From Pseudonocardia alni (GTDB lineage: Bacteria; Actinomycetota; Actinomycetes; Mycobacteriales; Pseudonocardiaceae), in contig NZ_PHUJ01000002.1 of assembly GCF_002813375.1 (NCBI RefSeq), positions 62,001 through 126,000 on the forward strand: a stretch of DNA of 64,000 bases, written 5' to 3'. The notes below the pieces were generated by a model. The model saw nothing but the letters and a program-made list of their open reading frames with translations, had not been told where the DNA came from and made no database searches. Made by a program: the position numbers and the translations under genes. This document shows positions 50,795-59,488 of the stretch, piece after piece (positions within the stretch are counted from its first letter, which is position 1; each line of letters opens with the position of its first letter).

Positions 50795-51532
50795 GTGAAC
50801 CGCGATGCCCAGACCGTGGCCGCAGCCGCCAGCGGCCTTGAGATCGTGCCGCGCACCCAGCGTTGGGCGCACGTCAGTCTCTGCGTCCTCGATGCTGTCT
50901 TCTCCATCAGCGCACGCTATTCGACCACGGCGGCGACCTGTCGACGATACGCAACGGCAGCACAGATCCCAGCGCTGGTTGATGCCAACTCCAGCGCTTA
51001 CTGGGAGCAGCCTCTCAGCGAGTTCGTACAGTCAGTGCGGCATGCAGGCGTTGAGGCCTTCGCACACGACACTCTTGAGAACCTCCAGCGCACGAGCACG
51101 CGAAGCGGCATCCTGAAAGCGGAGGCCGCCCTGCAGTACGCCGAGGCGCTGGTCGACTCCTCCGTCGAGCGGTACGCCGACATACCCGCGCTCTTCGACG
51201 ACGAGCCGCGCCTGGCCGAGCTCACCAGCCGGCTGCGCCAGGTCCCCGGGAACGGCGACTCCGACGTACGCCTCGGCTACCTCTGGATGCTTCTCGGCGA
51301 CGACGACACGATCAAACCCGACCGCATGGTCCTCCGGTGGCTCAGCAGCGTCGGCGTCCTTGCCCGTCGAGTCTCGCCGGCCCAGGCTCGCTCAGTGCTG
51401 ACTGAGGCCGCGCAGATCATGGGTTGCACGGCGTGGTCGCTCGACCACGCCATCTGGCAGGCACAACGAGCGTTCGACAACGAGCGCGCGAGGCCACGGC
51501 CGTCTGCGTCCCCTGGGGAGCCGGAACAGTAA
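50795..51532 (+). CDS. HhH-type DNA-glycosylase-fold protein
   Basis: A 245-residue protein with the pattern of a widely conserved uncharacterised family. It has WAHVSLCVLDAVFSISARY near 30-48, then a helix-hairpin-helix-like segment LRQVPGNGDSDVRLGYLWML with KPDRMVLRWL (about 162-195) and the end SLDHAIWQAQRAF. The VPG-x-G-x-S/D loop is the HhH element that contacts DNA backbone. The catalytic Asp of real glycosylases is not obvious, so it may bind DNA without excising bases. GTG 50795 is used; a TTG at 50741 is possible. Confidence 0.55.
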   Translation: MNRDAQTVAAAASGLEIVPRTQRWAHVSLCVLDAVFSISARYSTTAATCRRYATAAQIPALVDANSSAYWEQPLSEFVQSVRHAGVEAFAHDTLENLQRTSTRSGILKAEAALQYAEALVDSSVERYADIPALFDDEPRLAELTSRLRQVPGNGDSDVRLGYLWMLLGDDDTIKPDRMVLRWLSSVGVLARRVSPAQARSVLTEAAQIMGCTAWSLDHAIWQAQRAFDNERARPRPSASPGEPEQ

Positions 51533-51563
51533 CTAGGTGACGAGCCTCAAGTCAGAAGAACGC

Positions 51564-52091
51564 TTAGAGCGCGAACTCGATGTTGGCGATGTCACCTGTA
51601 CTTCCACCGACGGTGAGCTGGTCCCGAGAAAACGGCAGCTTGCGGCCACTTGTGCCGATCTCGAAGGTGTAGAACTCGGAGTCCGGCACGTTAGTAAAGG
51701 CCCACCCGAAGCGGCAGCTGGCACTCCCAGGGGTAAATCCCATGCCGAGGTTACTGACTCCCAAGAGGCGGCCTTCTGCGTCACGCAGCGTCACCGGTGT
51801 CTTGAATTTGACGTCGTCGTACTCGCCGGTCGCGACACATTCTTCTTGTCCGCCCTCGGCGTAGGAGTGCACCACTCCGGTGTTGGTGTTCGAGCCGTCG
51901 AGGACCAAGCTTCCGGTGATGGTGCGAGCCGGGCCCTGGTTACCTCCGTCGCTGCATCCTGCCATAACAGCGACCGCGAGCATCGCGATGCTCAACACCG
52001 AAGTAGCGCTTGTTCCGGACCACTGAATTCGAGCGCGACGAAGCCGGGACCTCAACAGGTTGGAGCAGTTGGGGCTGTTCTGCAAGGTCAC
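51564..52091 (-). CDS. Putative lipoprotein
   Basis: A 175-residue protein with a signal peptide (LSIAMLAVAVMAGC) ending in a lipobox at Cys45, followed by a Ser/Gly/Asn linker and a 110-residue beta-rich domain (GSLVLDGSN, EYDDVKFKTPVTLRDAEG, GWAFTNVPDSEFYTFEIG). Two Cys (EECVA and ASCRF) may pair. The fold resembles small extracellular sandwich domains. Its role is unknown. Confidence 0.65.
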   Translation of the reverse strand: MTLQNSPNCSNLLRSRLRRARIQWSGTSATSVLSIAMLAVAVMAGCSDGGNQGPARTITGSLVLDGSNTNTGVVHSYAEGGQEECVATGEYDDVKFKTPVTLRDAEGRLLGVSNLGMGFTPGSASCRFGWAFTNVPDSEFYTFEIGTSGRKLPFSRDQLTVGGSTGDIANIEFAL

Positions 52092-52427
52092 GCTAGTCCT
52101 TTAGTCAGATGGATACGCATGCTACAGCGAATGACATAGTCGCTTCAGCTATCGACGGAATCTGTCTTCACCGGCCAGAACGGTCGACGTGATTACGGCT
52201 CATACGCTTTGGTCAGATAGGACCGAGCAAAGCTCCACCGGTGGTCGCTGTCGCCGTCGATCGTCGCGGCGGCCCAGCTCGACTCCACGCCAGGTCCTGC
52301 CGGTCGCCTCTTGAACTGTGGGGCGGTTGGGCGCGGGCCCCGATGGTGCATCGTCGATGGCCCGGAGCCGCACTGTCGGATCCGGAAGACTGACGTGCTC
52401 GGGGAGGGCGCACTCCGCCCGGCTGGC
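52092..52427. other. 336-bp gap, nothing recognised
   Basis: I see no convincing gene, promoter or repeat between the lipoprotein start and the end of the next leftward gene. Frames present on both strands have Arg/Pro-rich shadow composition. Confidence 0.4.
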
Positions 52428-52928
52428 TCAGCGGAGGCTGGCCGGGATGTTCTCCGGCGGACCGGGGCTGGTCAAGGCCCTCATATCGGTGGGGCTGAGC
52501 TGCACAGCGCGGCTCCCGCAAACAACTTGAGCTGCCCCAGAGACCGCGCTGTACTGGAAGTTGACTGACGCACCGGGCCCGCCGTTGTAGCCGCTGATGA
52601 ACGTCGTCGTGCCACCGACGGCCGGCCGCCACGGGGTCAGCCCGGTGATGTCGACTCCGCACCAACTCATTGCCGCAATCTCCCGCTCGGTGCAGTTCTG
52701 CCATGCGGTCCCGTTCTCGCCTCGTGGGAGGGGGCACTCCAGCGGGGTGGTCGACGCCGCATCATTCGTGGTTCTGCGAGGTGACGACGAGGACTCCCCT
52801 CGATACGCCATCACGCCGACGACGACCACGAACAGCGCTAGTAGTGCGGTAGCGCCGAAAAGCACCTTCGGTAGCAAGCCAATGGGCTGTTTCCGTGGCG
52901 TGGGTTCCTGGGCCCAGGGCGGGGTCAT
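52428..52928 (-). CDS. Single-pass membrane protein of unknown function
   Basis: A 166-residue protein. A 20-residue cytoplasmic segment is followed by a transmembrane helix (VLFGATALLALFVVVVGVMA, about 22-41), a Ser/Thr/Arg linker and an outer domain with four Cys (LECPLPR, NCTERE, SWCGVD, VVCGSR) that could make two disulfides. The first gene of this leftward pair encodes a PASTA lipoprotein 14 bp upstream, and they probably form an operon. Confidence 0.7.
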   Translation of the reverse strand: MTPPWAQEPTPRKQPIGLLPKVLFGATALLALFVVVVGVMAYRGESSSSPRRTTNDAASTTPLECPLPRGENGTAWQNCTEREIAAMSWCGVDITGLTPWRPAVGGTTTFISGYNGGPGASVNFQYSAVSGAAQVVCGSRAVQLSPTDMRALTSPGPPENIPASLR

Positions 52929-52942
52929 GCCTGTGTCTCCGG

Positions 52943-53308
52943 CTACTGCTTGGTCATCGTGAGGACGACGGTGGAGTCCGACGGGATCGTCTCGCCGGCG
53001 CTGGGCTCGATGGAGACGACCTTCCAGTTCGCAGCGTTGAGCACCACGGTGTCCTGCTCGTCGGCCGACCCGGCCTGCACGTTGGTGAACCCCGCCCGCT
53101 CAAGCTCGTCGAGTGCGATGGCGCCGTTCTTGCCGTCGACGTCGGGGATCTCGAGGTCCCGCACCGGTGCAGTTGTCGCCGACGGGGACGCAGCGGCCGG
53201 GGGCGGTGCCGTCACAGTCACGGTGGTGGGGGTGGCGGTCTCGTTTCCCCCGCATCCGGTCACGGTCCCGACGACGATGAGCAGGGCGGGGAGGAGTAGA
53301 GCGCGCAT
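52943..53308 (-). CDS. PASTA-domain lipoprotein
   Basis: A 121-residue protein. The signal peptide has lipobox VTGC near residue 19. A Thr/Pro/Ala linker follows, then one PASTA domain (IPDVDGKNGAIALDELERAG, FTNVQAG, VSIEPSAGETIPSDSTVVLT). PASTA domains bind cell-wall fragments. A single stand-alone PASTA on a lipid anchor is typical of actinobacterial envelope proteins. Confidence 0.8.
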   Translation of the reverse strand: MRALLLPALLIVVGTVTGCGGNETATPTTVTVTAPPPAAASPSATTAPVRDLEIPDVDGKNGAIALDELERAGFTNVQAGSADEQDTVVLNAANWKVVSIEPSAGETIPSDSTVVLTMTKQ

Positions 53309-53382
53309 GGTGTCCTTCCGGTCGATTCATGGTGTACCGGATGAAACGGATGATCTTGCTCTGCGATACGGGTCCGCAGCTG

Positions 53383-53409
53383 ACTCTTGCGACGATGTAT
53401 CGCAAGAGT
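53383..53409. repeat. Perfect 10-bp inverted repeat
   Basis: ACTCTTGCGA (53383-53392) and TCGCAAGAGT (53400-53409) pair fully around CGATGTA. It lies 75 bp upstream of the leftward PASTA gene and could be an operator or an RNA hairpin. Confidence 0.6.
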
Positions 53410-53600
53410 GAGGTGCGACCTGTCATGCCGCTCGCGGCGTGCGTGACCTACGAGCGCTTCGTGGCAGCCTGGCCGGCTCCTCAATCCTGATGAGTGGTGC
53501 TAACGGCCTAGCAGCCTGGTGCGCTGAATAAGCGTTCGCGCGCACGCACGGCGCGGGACGGTCCGCGTGTTTCGGCTACCGAGATCGAGGTGGGCTAGGG

Positions 53601-54569
53601 ATGAACAAGCAGTGTGCGAACTGCGGTGTCGATCTCGGTGTGCCCACGGGTGTCTCAGGTCGGGTCCCGGCCGTGGCCTGGATGAACTCGTGCCACCCAT
53701 GCGCCGAGATCGCCAGGCAGATGATGGAGCTTGAGCAGGACCGACCCGACGGTAAGCCGATCCAGATCTGGCGATGCCGCCTCTGCGCAGGGCGCCGTGC
53801 GTGCCGGCCGGGATGGCGGACCCGTTGTCACATCTGCCTGGACGAGCGGACCACCCTGACCGACGCAGTCCTCGACGGCCTCGCCGACGAGCTGCGCGCA
53901 CAACTCGACCCCGAGCAGATCGCAGACCTGCGCGAGGTTTTCCAACTTAGTCCGAGCGACTGGATCGATGACGTCCAGGCGTTTGAGCTGTTCTCCGTCC
54001 TAGACCTCGACGAAGAGCTCCTTCTCTTCGAACGACCCGGCTGGACGATCGTGGCCGGAGACCTCATCGGTATGCCGTGGGGACCGACCGGGGACGCAGA
54101 AAGCCACGGCATATGGAGCCGTCATGACGCCTGCGGCGTTCTGCAGAATGTCCGCCGGCTCCCCGAGTGCGCCACGTGCGAGCCCGAACCCGGCTCGCGA
54201 ACCCACCGTGCACGCGCGAATCGCCCCCAGCTGCTCTATCTGGTCAGTTTCAACCATCCCGAGCTAGGCCCGCTCCTCAAGTACGGACATGGGGACCGAG
54301 CCCGCGTCATGAGCCATCTCGCCGGTGGCGCCGAGATCGTCTGCGCGATCCAGGCGCCGCACCAGCACGTCGTGGCCGCCGAACGAAACCTGCGCCGCAC
54401 GCACAACGCCGTGCAGGTGGGACCGGCCGCCGGGCTGCCGCTGTCATTCGGCCGCGGTAGCGAGGTTGTACCGGGCCACGTCGGCATAGCGCTCATGAAC
54501 GAGCTGGCTCGAAAGGACGCAGTCGTGGTCACATCCACGTTCCGGCGGCGCCACCCCCGCCGGCGATGA
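53601..54569 (+). CDS. Zinc-finger protein with GIY-YIG-like domain
   Basis: A 322-residue protein. The N-terminal 85 residues hold CANCG, SCHPC, CRLC and CHIC pairs, enough for two zinc ribbons. A helical middle region follows with LDPEQIADLREVFQLSPSDW. Residues 210-280 (LLYLVSFNHPELGPLLKYGH, GDRARVMSHLAGGAEIVCAI, VVAAERNLRR) resemble a GIY-YIG nuclease core: a YLV strand, a K-Y-G turn and a Glu in AERNL as the possible metal ligand. The combination suggests a DNA-targeted nuclease, but catalysis is not demonstrated. Confidence 0.55.
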   Translation: MNKQCANCGVDLGVPTGVSGRVPAVAWMNSCHPCAEIARQMMELEQDRPDGKPIQIWRCRLCAGRRACRPGWRTRCHICLDERTTLTDAVLDGLADELRAQLDPEQIADLREVFQLSPSDWIDDVQAFELFSVLDLDEELLLFERPGWTIVAGDLIGMPWGPTGDAESHGIWSRHDACGVLQNVRRLPECATCEPEPGSRTHRARANRPQLLYLVSFNHPELGPLLKYGHGDRARVMSHLAGGAEIVCAIQAPHQHVVAAERNLRRTHNAVQVGPAAGLPLSFGRGSEVVPGHVGIALMNELARKDAVVVTSTFRRRHPRRR

Positions 54570-54828
54570 GACCACGACGCCCGGACCATGGCCCGCGCTG
54601 CTGGTCAACCGGGCGCGCTCGGGGACGACGGCTGGCGGTCCCGATTGCCTCCTGGGACGCCAGTCGTCACCTGCCGTGCCGGTCGGTCGGTCGGTCGTAG
54701 TCAGCACCGCAGGTTGTAGAGCGAGACGGCGGCTGATGCGGGGGCGCTGCCGCAAGTGATACGCGACAACGAACACTCGCGTCCTAGATCCATCCGATTG
54801 GATCGTCTACGCTTCTTCGTATCAACGA

Positions 54829-56103
54829 ATGGACGGTCGGATGAGGGCTGGGTCTCGCCGCCGGCGTGTGCCGATAGGCGTGGTCGCCGGGGCTGTCGCG
54901 TTGCTCGTGGCCGTGCTCCCCGCCGAGGAGTCCGAGATCGCGGTGACGCGATCGGCGACAGTCGGCGTCGAGCGGACCCCGGCCGTGGCCACCGCGGCTG
55001 TGCGGGCGGCGATCCCGCTGGGCGGCCTGGAGGTCCCGGATCCGCTCGCTCTGGACTCGGGTGGTCGTGTCACCAGCGTGCGCCAGTGGGAGCAGCAGCG
55101 CCGCCCGCAGCTGCTCGAGGCCTTCCAGGACAACGTCTACGGCTCCTCGCTGCCCGCACCAACGAAGACGACGTTCTCCGAGGACAGCAGCGGGGGCGGC
55201 GGGTCGGCCAAGAAGGTCACGATCACGGTGACCGGGCCCGAGGGCACGGCGAGCTTCACCCTGCGGCTGTTCACCCCGTCGTCGGGCAAGCCGAAGGGCA
55301 CGTTCCTGCTGATCGACCACCGGGGCTCGGTGGGAGACGACCCGGGTTCGGGGGGCTACGCCCCGGTCTCGACGATCACCGGTGACGGCTATGCCCTGGC
55401 CGCGCTCAACGCCGAGGAAGTCGCCCCCGACGACGCGGGCTCCTACCGCAACGGTGTGATCAACGCGTTCTACCCCGCCGGACAGGATCTCCCGGCCGAC
55501 GCGGGTCGCACGATCAGTGCGTGGGCGTGGGGCGCCAGCCGAGCGATGGACTACCTGCAGACCGACCCGGACATCGACCCGAGCAAGGTCGCGGTGATCG
55601 GACACTCCCGCGGTGGGAAGGCCGCGCTGTGGGCCGGCGCCCAGGACCCGCGGTTCCCGGTGGTCATCTCGAACAACTCTGGCTCCACCGGGGCGAAGCT
55701 CGCCCGCCGCGACTCCTCGGGCGAGTCGATCTCGGCGATCAACTCCCAGTTCCCGCACTGGTTCCCTGAGACCTACAAGCGTTTCGACGGCAACGCCGAT
55801 GCCCTGCCGGTGGACCAGAACGAGCTGCTCGCGCTGATCGCGCCGGGCCGGGTCGTGGTCGCCTCGGCCGCCGACGACGGCAACGCCGACCCGCAGGGCG
55901 AGTTCCTGTCCTACCTCGGTGCTGCCCCGGTCTATGAGCTCTACGGGCTCGGGGAGACCGGCTTGTCCTCCGCCAGCTGGCCGCCGGCCACGGGGAAGGG
56001 CTTCCGCGGCCCGGGGATGAGCTATCACCTGCGATCCGGGGGGCACGGGCTTGAAGACGCCGACTGGCAGATCTACCTGGGCAGCAACCTGTTCACGCGC
56101 TGA
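54829..56103 (+). CDS. CE15-like glucuronoyl esterase / alpha-beta hydrolase
   Basis: A 424-residue exported enzyme. A signal peptide follows MRAGSRRRRVPIG (GVVAGAVALLVAVLP). The hydrolase domain has IDHRGS near 160, an R-x-I-S-A-W-A-W helix near 225 and the nucleophile GHSRGGKAALWAGA near 258, the G-x-S-R-x-G-K pattern of glucuronoyl esterases. The catalytic His is in SGGHGLEDADW near 407. CE15 enzymes cleave ester bonds between lignin and glucuronoxylan. ATG 54841 is an alternative start. Its end overlaps the next gene by 53 bp. Confidence 0.8.
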   Translation: MDGRMRAGSRRRRVPIGVVAGAVALLVAVLPAEESEIAVTRSATVGVERTPAVATAAVRAAIPLGGLEVPDPLALDSGGRVTSVRQWEQQRRPQLLEAFQDNVYGSSLPAPTKTTFSEDSSGGGGSAKKVTITVTGPEGTASFTLRLFTPSSGKPKGTFLLIDHRGSVGDDPGSGGYAPVSTITGDGYALAALNAEEVAPDDAGSYRNGVINAFYPAGQDLPADAGRTISAWAWGASRAMDYLQTDPDIDPSKVAVIGHSRGGKAALWAGAQDPRFPVVISNNSGSTGAKLARRDSSGESISAINSQFPHWFPETYKRFDGNADALPVDQNELLALIAPGRVVVASAADDGNADPQGEFLSYLGAAPVYELYGLGETGLSSASWPPATGKGFRGPGMSYHLRSGGHGLEDADWQIYLGSNLFTR

Positions 56104-57388
56104 TCAGCGGCGTCGTGTCGCAGCCGCGGTCGCCGGCGCGGCCGCGGCGCTGCTCCTCGTCGGGTGCACGGCCCCATCCCCCGTCGACGCCCCCGGGGCG
56201 CCGCCCCCGCCTGCCAGGCAGGCGTTCGATCCCCCGACGGCGTTCGGGCCCGCCGCGTTGTCCCTCGGCGGGGACACCGGGCTCCCGGCCCCGCAGGTCC
56301 TCGACGGCGTCTACGGCTGGTCGTTGTCCGATGCCGGCCTGACCCGGGTCGACCTGACCTCGGGTGAGGCGATCGTGGGCGGCTTCCCCCGGGCCCCGCT
56401 GTTCAGCGGACTGGATGTGTCCCGGCCGACCGCGATCGGTGCCCCGCCGGTGCTCGGCGCCCCGGTGTTGGCAGACCTGCCCGAGGGCCGTCGGGTCCTG
56501 GCGGCCTGGCCGGTCGAGCAGCCCGGCCAGGGCACCACCCCGGCCCGCCGTGGCATCGAGCTGGTCGCCGCGGATCCGGGCACCGCCCGCACTCTGTCCT
56601 CCATCACCGTCCCTCTGCCTCCCGAGTGGCTCGAGGAGTCGCTGACGGGCTTCACGGTCTCGGTCGCCGGCGTGGTCGGGACCACGGCCATCGTGAGCGC
56701 ATCGACCTCCGCCACCGCCCACACCGCCGCGGTCGACCTGGCAGGGGGAACCCTGCGATGGTCCGCGCCCGGCGTCGCTGCTGTGCTCGTCGGCGAGAGC
56801 ACCGTCGCCGTCGAGGTCCGCGACCTCGTCGAGCGTGAACTGCGCGGCCTGAGCATCGGCGACGGCAGCACCCGCTGGGCCGGGCTCACGGGCAGCGCGG
56901 TGTGGCCGGTCGGCCGAGCTCGGATGCTGGTCGACCTGAGCAGCCTGTCACGCCCGGCCGGAGGCAGTCAGGTCGTGGAGATCGCGACCGGGCGACCGGT
57001 CGACAGTCCGCTCAACGGCCAGCCGGGCTGGTCCTGCCGCTCCGACGACCAGGCCCTCACGATCTGCTCGCTCGCCCCCTACATCGGGACCGACGCCGTC
57101 CTCGGGTTCGACGCCGCCGGCGTCGAGCTGTGGCGGATCACCCGCGACTCGGGACGGGTCCCACCGACGGTCACCACCGCCTGGCACGGCATGGTCTACG
57201 GCTACACCGACGCCGGACCGCTGGTCCTCGACGGCCGGACCGGCCAGGACAGGGTCGCCTCCGCGGCGACGGCTCCGCTGCTGGTCAACGAGTACTTCGC
57301 GGTGGGTCCCGACGCCGCAGCGACGCCGGAACAGCGCCCGAACTACCGTCATCCGTCGCGGCTGGTCGCGAGTCCCACTGCCGGATGA
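56051..57388 (+). CDS. Beta-propeller lipoprotein (PQQ-like repeats)
   Basis: A protein of 445 residues from TTG 56051. The n-region has DQRRRVAAAVAG, the hydrophobic core ends in LLLVGC (lipobox near residue 39), then a Pro/Ala linker. The rest has repeated strands of propeller type with WSLSDAGLTRVDLTSGEAI, TAAVDLAGGTLRWSAPG, LSIGDGSTRWAGL and ELWRITRDSGRVPP, roughly 50 residues apart. No ATG or GTG precedes the signal peptide in this frame, so TTG 56051 inside the esterase gene is the likely start. A surface-exposed binding protein is inferred. Confidence 0.7.
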   Translation: MKTPTGRSTWAATCSRADQRRRVAAAVAGAAAALLLVGCTAPSPVDAPGAPPPPARQAFDPPTAFGPAALSLGGDTGLPAPQVLDGVYGWSLSDAGLTRVDLTSGEAIVGGFPRAPLFSGLDVSRPTAIGAPPVLGAPVLADLPEGRRVLAAWPVEQPGQGTTPARRGIELVAADPGTARTLSSITVPLPPEWLEESLTGFTVSVAGVVGTTAIVSASTSATAHTAAVDLAGGTLRWSAPGVAAVLVGESTVAVEVRDLVERELRGLSIGDGSTRWAGLTGSAVWPVGRARMLVDLSSLSRPAGGSQVVEIATGRPVDSPLNGQPGWSCRSDDQALTICSLAPYIGTDAVLGFDAAGVELWRITRDSGRVPPTVTTAWHGMVYGYTDAGPLVLDGRTGQDRVASAATAPLLVNEYFAVGPDAAATPEQRPNYRHPSRLVASPTAG

Positions 57389-57397
57389 GGAGCCGGG

Positions 57398-57829
57398 TCA
57401 GGGGCGGTCCGTGGGTCCGGGAGTCGGCATGGCCCGCAGATCAGCGACGACCTGCTCCAGCGCTCGGCGGGTCGCCGGCCGGAGGTGACCGATGGCCCGG
57501 ACGAGGTCGGCGATGTCTGCCTGCCGCACGACCTGCAGCACCTCGAGTTCCTCGGCGCTGACCTGGGCGTAGGGGTCGTCGAGCAGGTAGCTGACCGGCA
57601 CCTGGAAGAACCGGGCGATGTCCTCCAGGGTTGCCTTCGACGGGTTGGTGGTGCGCCCGAGGCGCAGGTGGTTGAGCGTCGCGCGCGACACCGATCCGCC
57701 GGAGGCCTGGATACCCGCGACCACCTCGTCGAGAGTGGTGGGCCGACCTTGCGACTCCAGCGTGCTGAACAGGTAGTTCAGCTTGTCCGCCAGAGATCGC
57801 GAGCCCGCGGAGTCCCCTTGCGCCACCAC
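57398..57829 (-). CDS. EspR-like XRE-family regulator
   Basis: A 143-residue protein similar in layout to mycobacterial EspR. LADKLNYLFSTLESQGRPTT starts the helix bundle. EVVAGIQASGGSVSRATLNH with LRLGRTTNPS is the helix-turn-helix, ATLEDIARFFQVPVSYLLDD the fourth helix, and a long C-terminal helix pair (LRPATRRALEQVVADLRAM) would be the dimerisation part. EspR is a nucleoid-associated regulator of envelope and secretion genes. GTG 57829 has GAGGGGGG upstream. Confidence 0.8.
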   Translation of the reverse strand: MVAQGDSAGSRSLADKLNYLFSTLESQGRPTTLDEVVAGIQASGGSVSRATLNHLRLGRTTNPSKATLEDIARFFQVPVSYLLDDPYAQVSAEELEVLQVVRQADIADLVRAIGHLRPATRRALEQVVADLRAMPTPGPTDRP

Positions 57830-58146
57830 CCTGCCCCCCTCATCTGGTCCACTCCCGAGTCTCGGAGAGGCCGACGGTAGTTCTACCGCCCGATGGCGCC
57901 ACCTGGCCGCAGGCTGTCGCGCGTCAGCCGCCTCCGCCGCCTGCCTCTGCTCCGCCCGCACCGTCGATGCCCGGTCAACGAGTACTTCGCTGCGGGAGTC
58001 GCGAGTCCACCAAGCCGTAACGGCGACCGGACTACCGCGCCCCGGGGCGGCAGGCCGCGAGCCCCACCGGATGGGGGCGTCGACGCTTCTGAAACCTTGA
58101 AAGGCCACACGCGGCCCCCTGCCGAGCGAAGTGGTTGGGGGAGTGC
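57830..58146. other. Gap containing a duplicated 18-bp fragment
   Basis: 317 bp without a supported gene. GGTCAACGAGTACTTCGC at 57973-57990 is identical to 57283-57300 in the propeller lipoprotein gene, and a CGCGAGTCC block follows in both. This looks like a remnant of a local duplication. Confidence 0.5.
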
Positions 58147-58536
58147 TCAGCCCTGGTCGTCCCCGGGCTCCTCGCGGTAGTGGACCTCCGGTGCCGGTTC
58201 GGGCATACCCACCCGGTCCGCCATGTCGTGCGAGTCCTCGAGGTCGGCGCGGTACCCGTTGGCTCGGCGTTCGGCCTCTCGCGCGATCGCCGATTGCCAT
58301 CGGGCGGCCACCTGGGGCGGCACGTGGAGTGGGTCGTTCGCATTGGGCGGGTCTGGAAACTCGGTCTCTACTGCGGCGAGTTCGGCCAGCATGCGGTGAG
58401 CGAGGTCAGGGTTGCGGTCCATCACGATGCGTAGCCGTTCCTCTTGTCCAGCGGTGAGTGTCCCGGCGCGCAGATCCGCCAGGTCCTCCCAGCTGAGCGG
58501 TGCCGGGGAGTTGCGGTCTTCGGGCGGTGTGGTCAC
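58147..58536 (-). CDS. Short soluble anti-sigma factor candidate
   Basis: A 129-residue protein starting 19 bp after the sigma gene. Residues 14-60 (LSWEDLADLRAGTLTAGQEE, RLRIVMDRNPDLAHRMLAEL) resemble the N-terminal helical domain of actinobacterial anti-sigma factors, where a D-L-x-A-G-x-L-x-x-x-x-x-x-x-L pattern is common. It is followed by PPQVAARWQSAIARE. It lacks the usual transmembrane helix, so it would act in the cytosol. The assignment rests on position and this weak pattern. Confidence 0.55.
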   Translation of the reverse strand: MTTPPEDRNSPAPLSWEDLADLRAGTLTAGQEERLRIVMDRNPDLAHRMLAELAAVETEFPDPPNANDPLHVPPQVAARWQSAIAREAERRANGYRADLEDSHDMADRVGMPEPAPEVHYREEPGDDQG

Positions 58537-58555
58537 AGCCGCTCCGATGCGCTGG

Positions 58556-59320
58556 TCAGTAGAGGAGACTTGCGGAGGAGTCTAAAAGGTTCCCGCGAGC
58601 TTCGCGTTCTTTCGCACGGAGTTGTGCTCGCGCGGCGTTGGCCCGGTTGATGCGGCTGCGGACGGTCCCGATGGGCACGCCGAGGACCTCGGCAGTTTCC
58701 GCGTAAGAGAGCCCATTGACCTTGATCAGCTCGAAGGTCCGGCGCCACGGGGTGGGGATCTGGGCCAACGCCATGGCGATAAGGGCCCGGTCTGTGACCA
58801 CGTCTGCGGGGTCGGCACCGACCTGTTCGGTGTCGGCAAGGCGGCTGGTGGAGATGTCGGTGACGCGGCGTTGGTCGCGTTGCCGGGTGCGAGCGGCGGT
58901 GCGGGCGGTGTTCTCGATGATCGTGCGAAGCCAGGCTCCGACCGAGCTGCGCCCGGCGTAGGTGTCGGCGCTGCGGAAGGCGCGTAGTAGACCGTCCTGC
59001 ACAGCGTCATCGGCGTCGTGATGATTCTCCAGGACCCGGAGGGCGACGATACGGAGCAGGGTGCGGTGGCGCCGGATCAGCTCGTTGAACGACTGCGGGT
59101 CGCCGTCCAGGTGGGCGCGCAGCAGTCCGGCATCGGAGAGCGGGTCGAGTGCGTCGTCCCGTGCGCCGGGGGTACGGCTCGGTCCGGCAGCCTCGGCGGT
59201 GGACGTGTCCGTCATGGGCCGGGGCGCTGCCCGTGCGAGTCCGTGTCGAGCGAGCGGGATCGATCCTTCGGGGAGATCAATGCTCTGAGCCGACGCGGTC
59301 GGGCTCGTGCAGTCGAACAT
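58556..59320 (-). CDS. ECF-type RNA polymerase sigma factor
   Basis: A 254-residue sigma-70 family protein. Region 2 (about 80-145) includes FNELIRRHRTLLRIVALRVL and DADDAVQDGLLRAFRSADTY. Region 4 (about 185-240) includes LAQIPTPWRRTFELIKVNGL, SYAETAEVLGVPIGTVRSRI and NRANAARAQLR, a complete helix-turn-helix. ATG 59320 has GAGGTG upstream; ATG 59215 is an alternative giving 219 residues. It is followed by an anti-sigma candidate and faces the STAND protein gene divergently. Confidence 0.9.
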   Translation of the reverse strand: MFDCTSPTASAQSIDLPEGSIPLARHGLARAAPRPMTDTSTAEAAGPSRTPGARDDALDPLSDAGLLRAHLDGDPQSFNELIRRHRTLLRIVALRVLENHHDADDAVQDGLLRAFRSADTYAGRSSVGAWLRTIIENTARTAARTRQRDQRRVTDISTSRLADTEQVGADPADVVTDRALIAMALAQIPTPWRRTFELIKVNGLSYAETAEVLGVPIGTVRSRINRANAARAQLRAKEREARGNLLDSSASLLY

Positions 59321-59488
59321 CAGCTGGCACCTCGGTCTATACGATGATCCCCCCGGACGTGGTCCGAGCGTCGCAACCCGGTGACGTAGATGGCCCCCTC
59401 ATCCGGTCCAGCCGGGCGAACGACCAGGTCAGCACGGGCGATCTGGATGTTCACTGAGACGATCACGGCGCTCACTGAGAGGGAGCTG

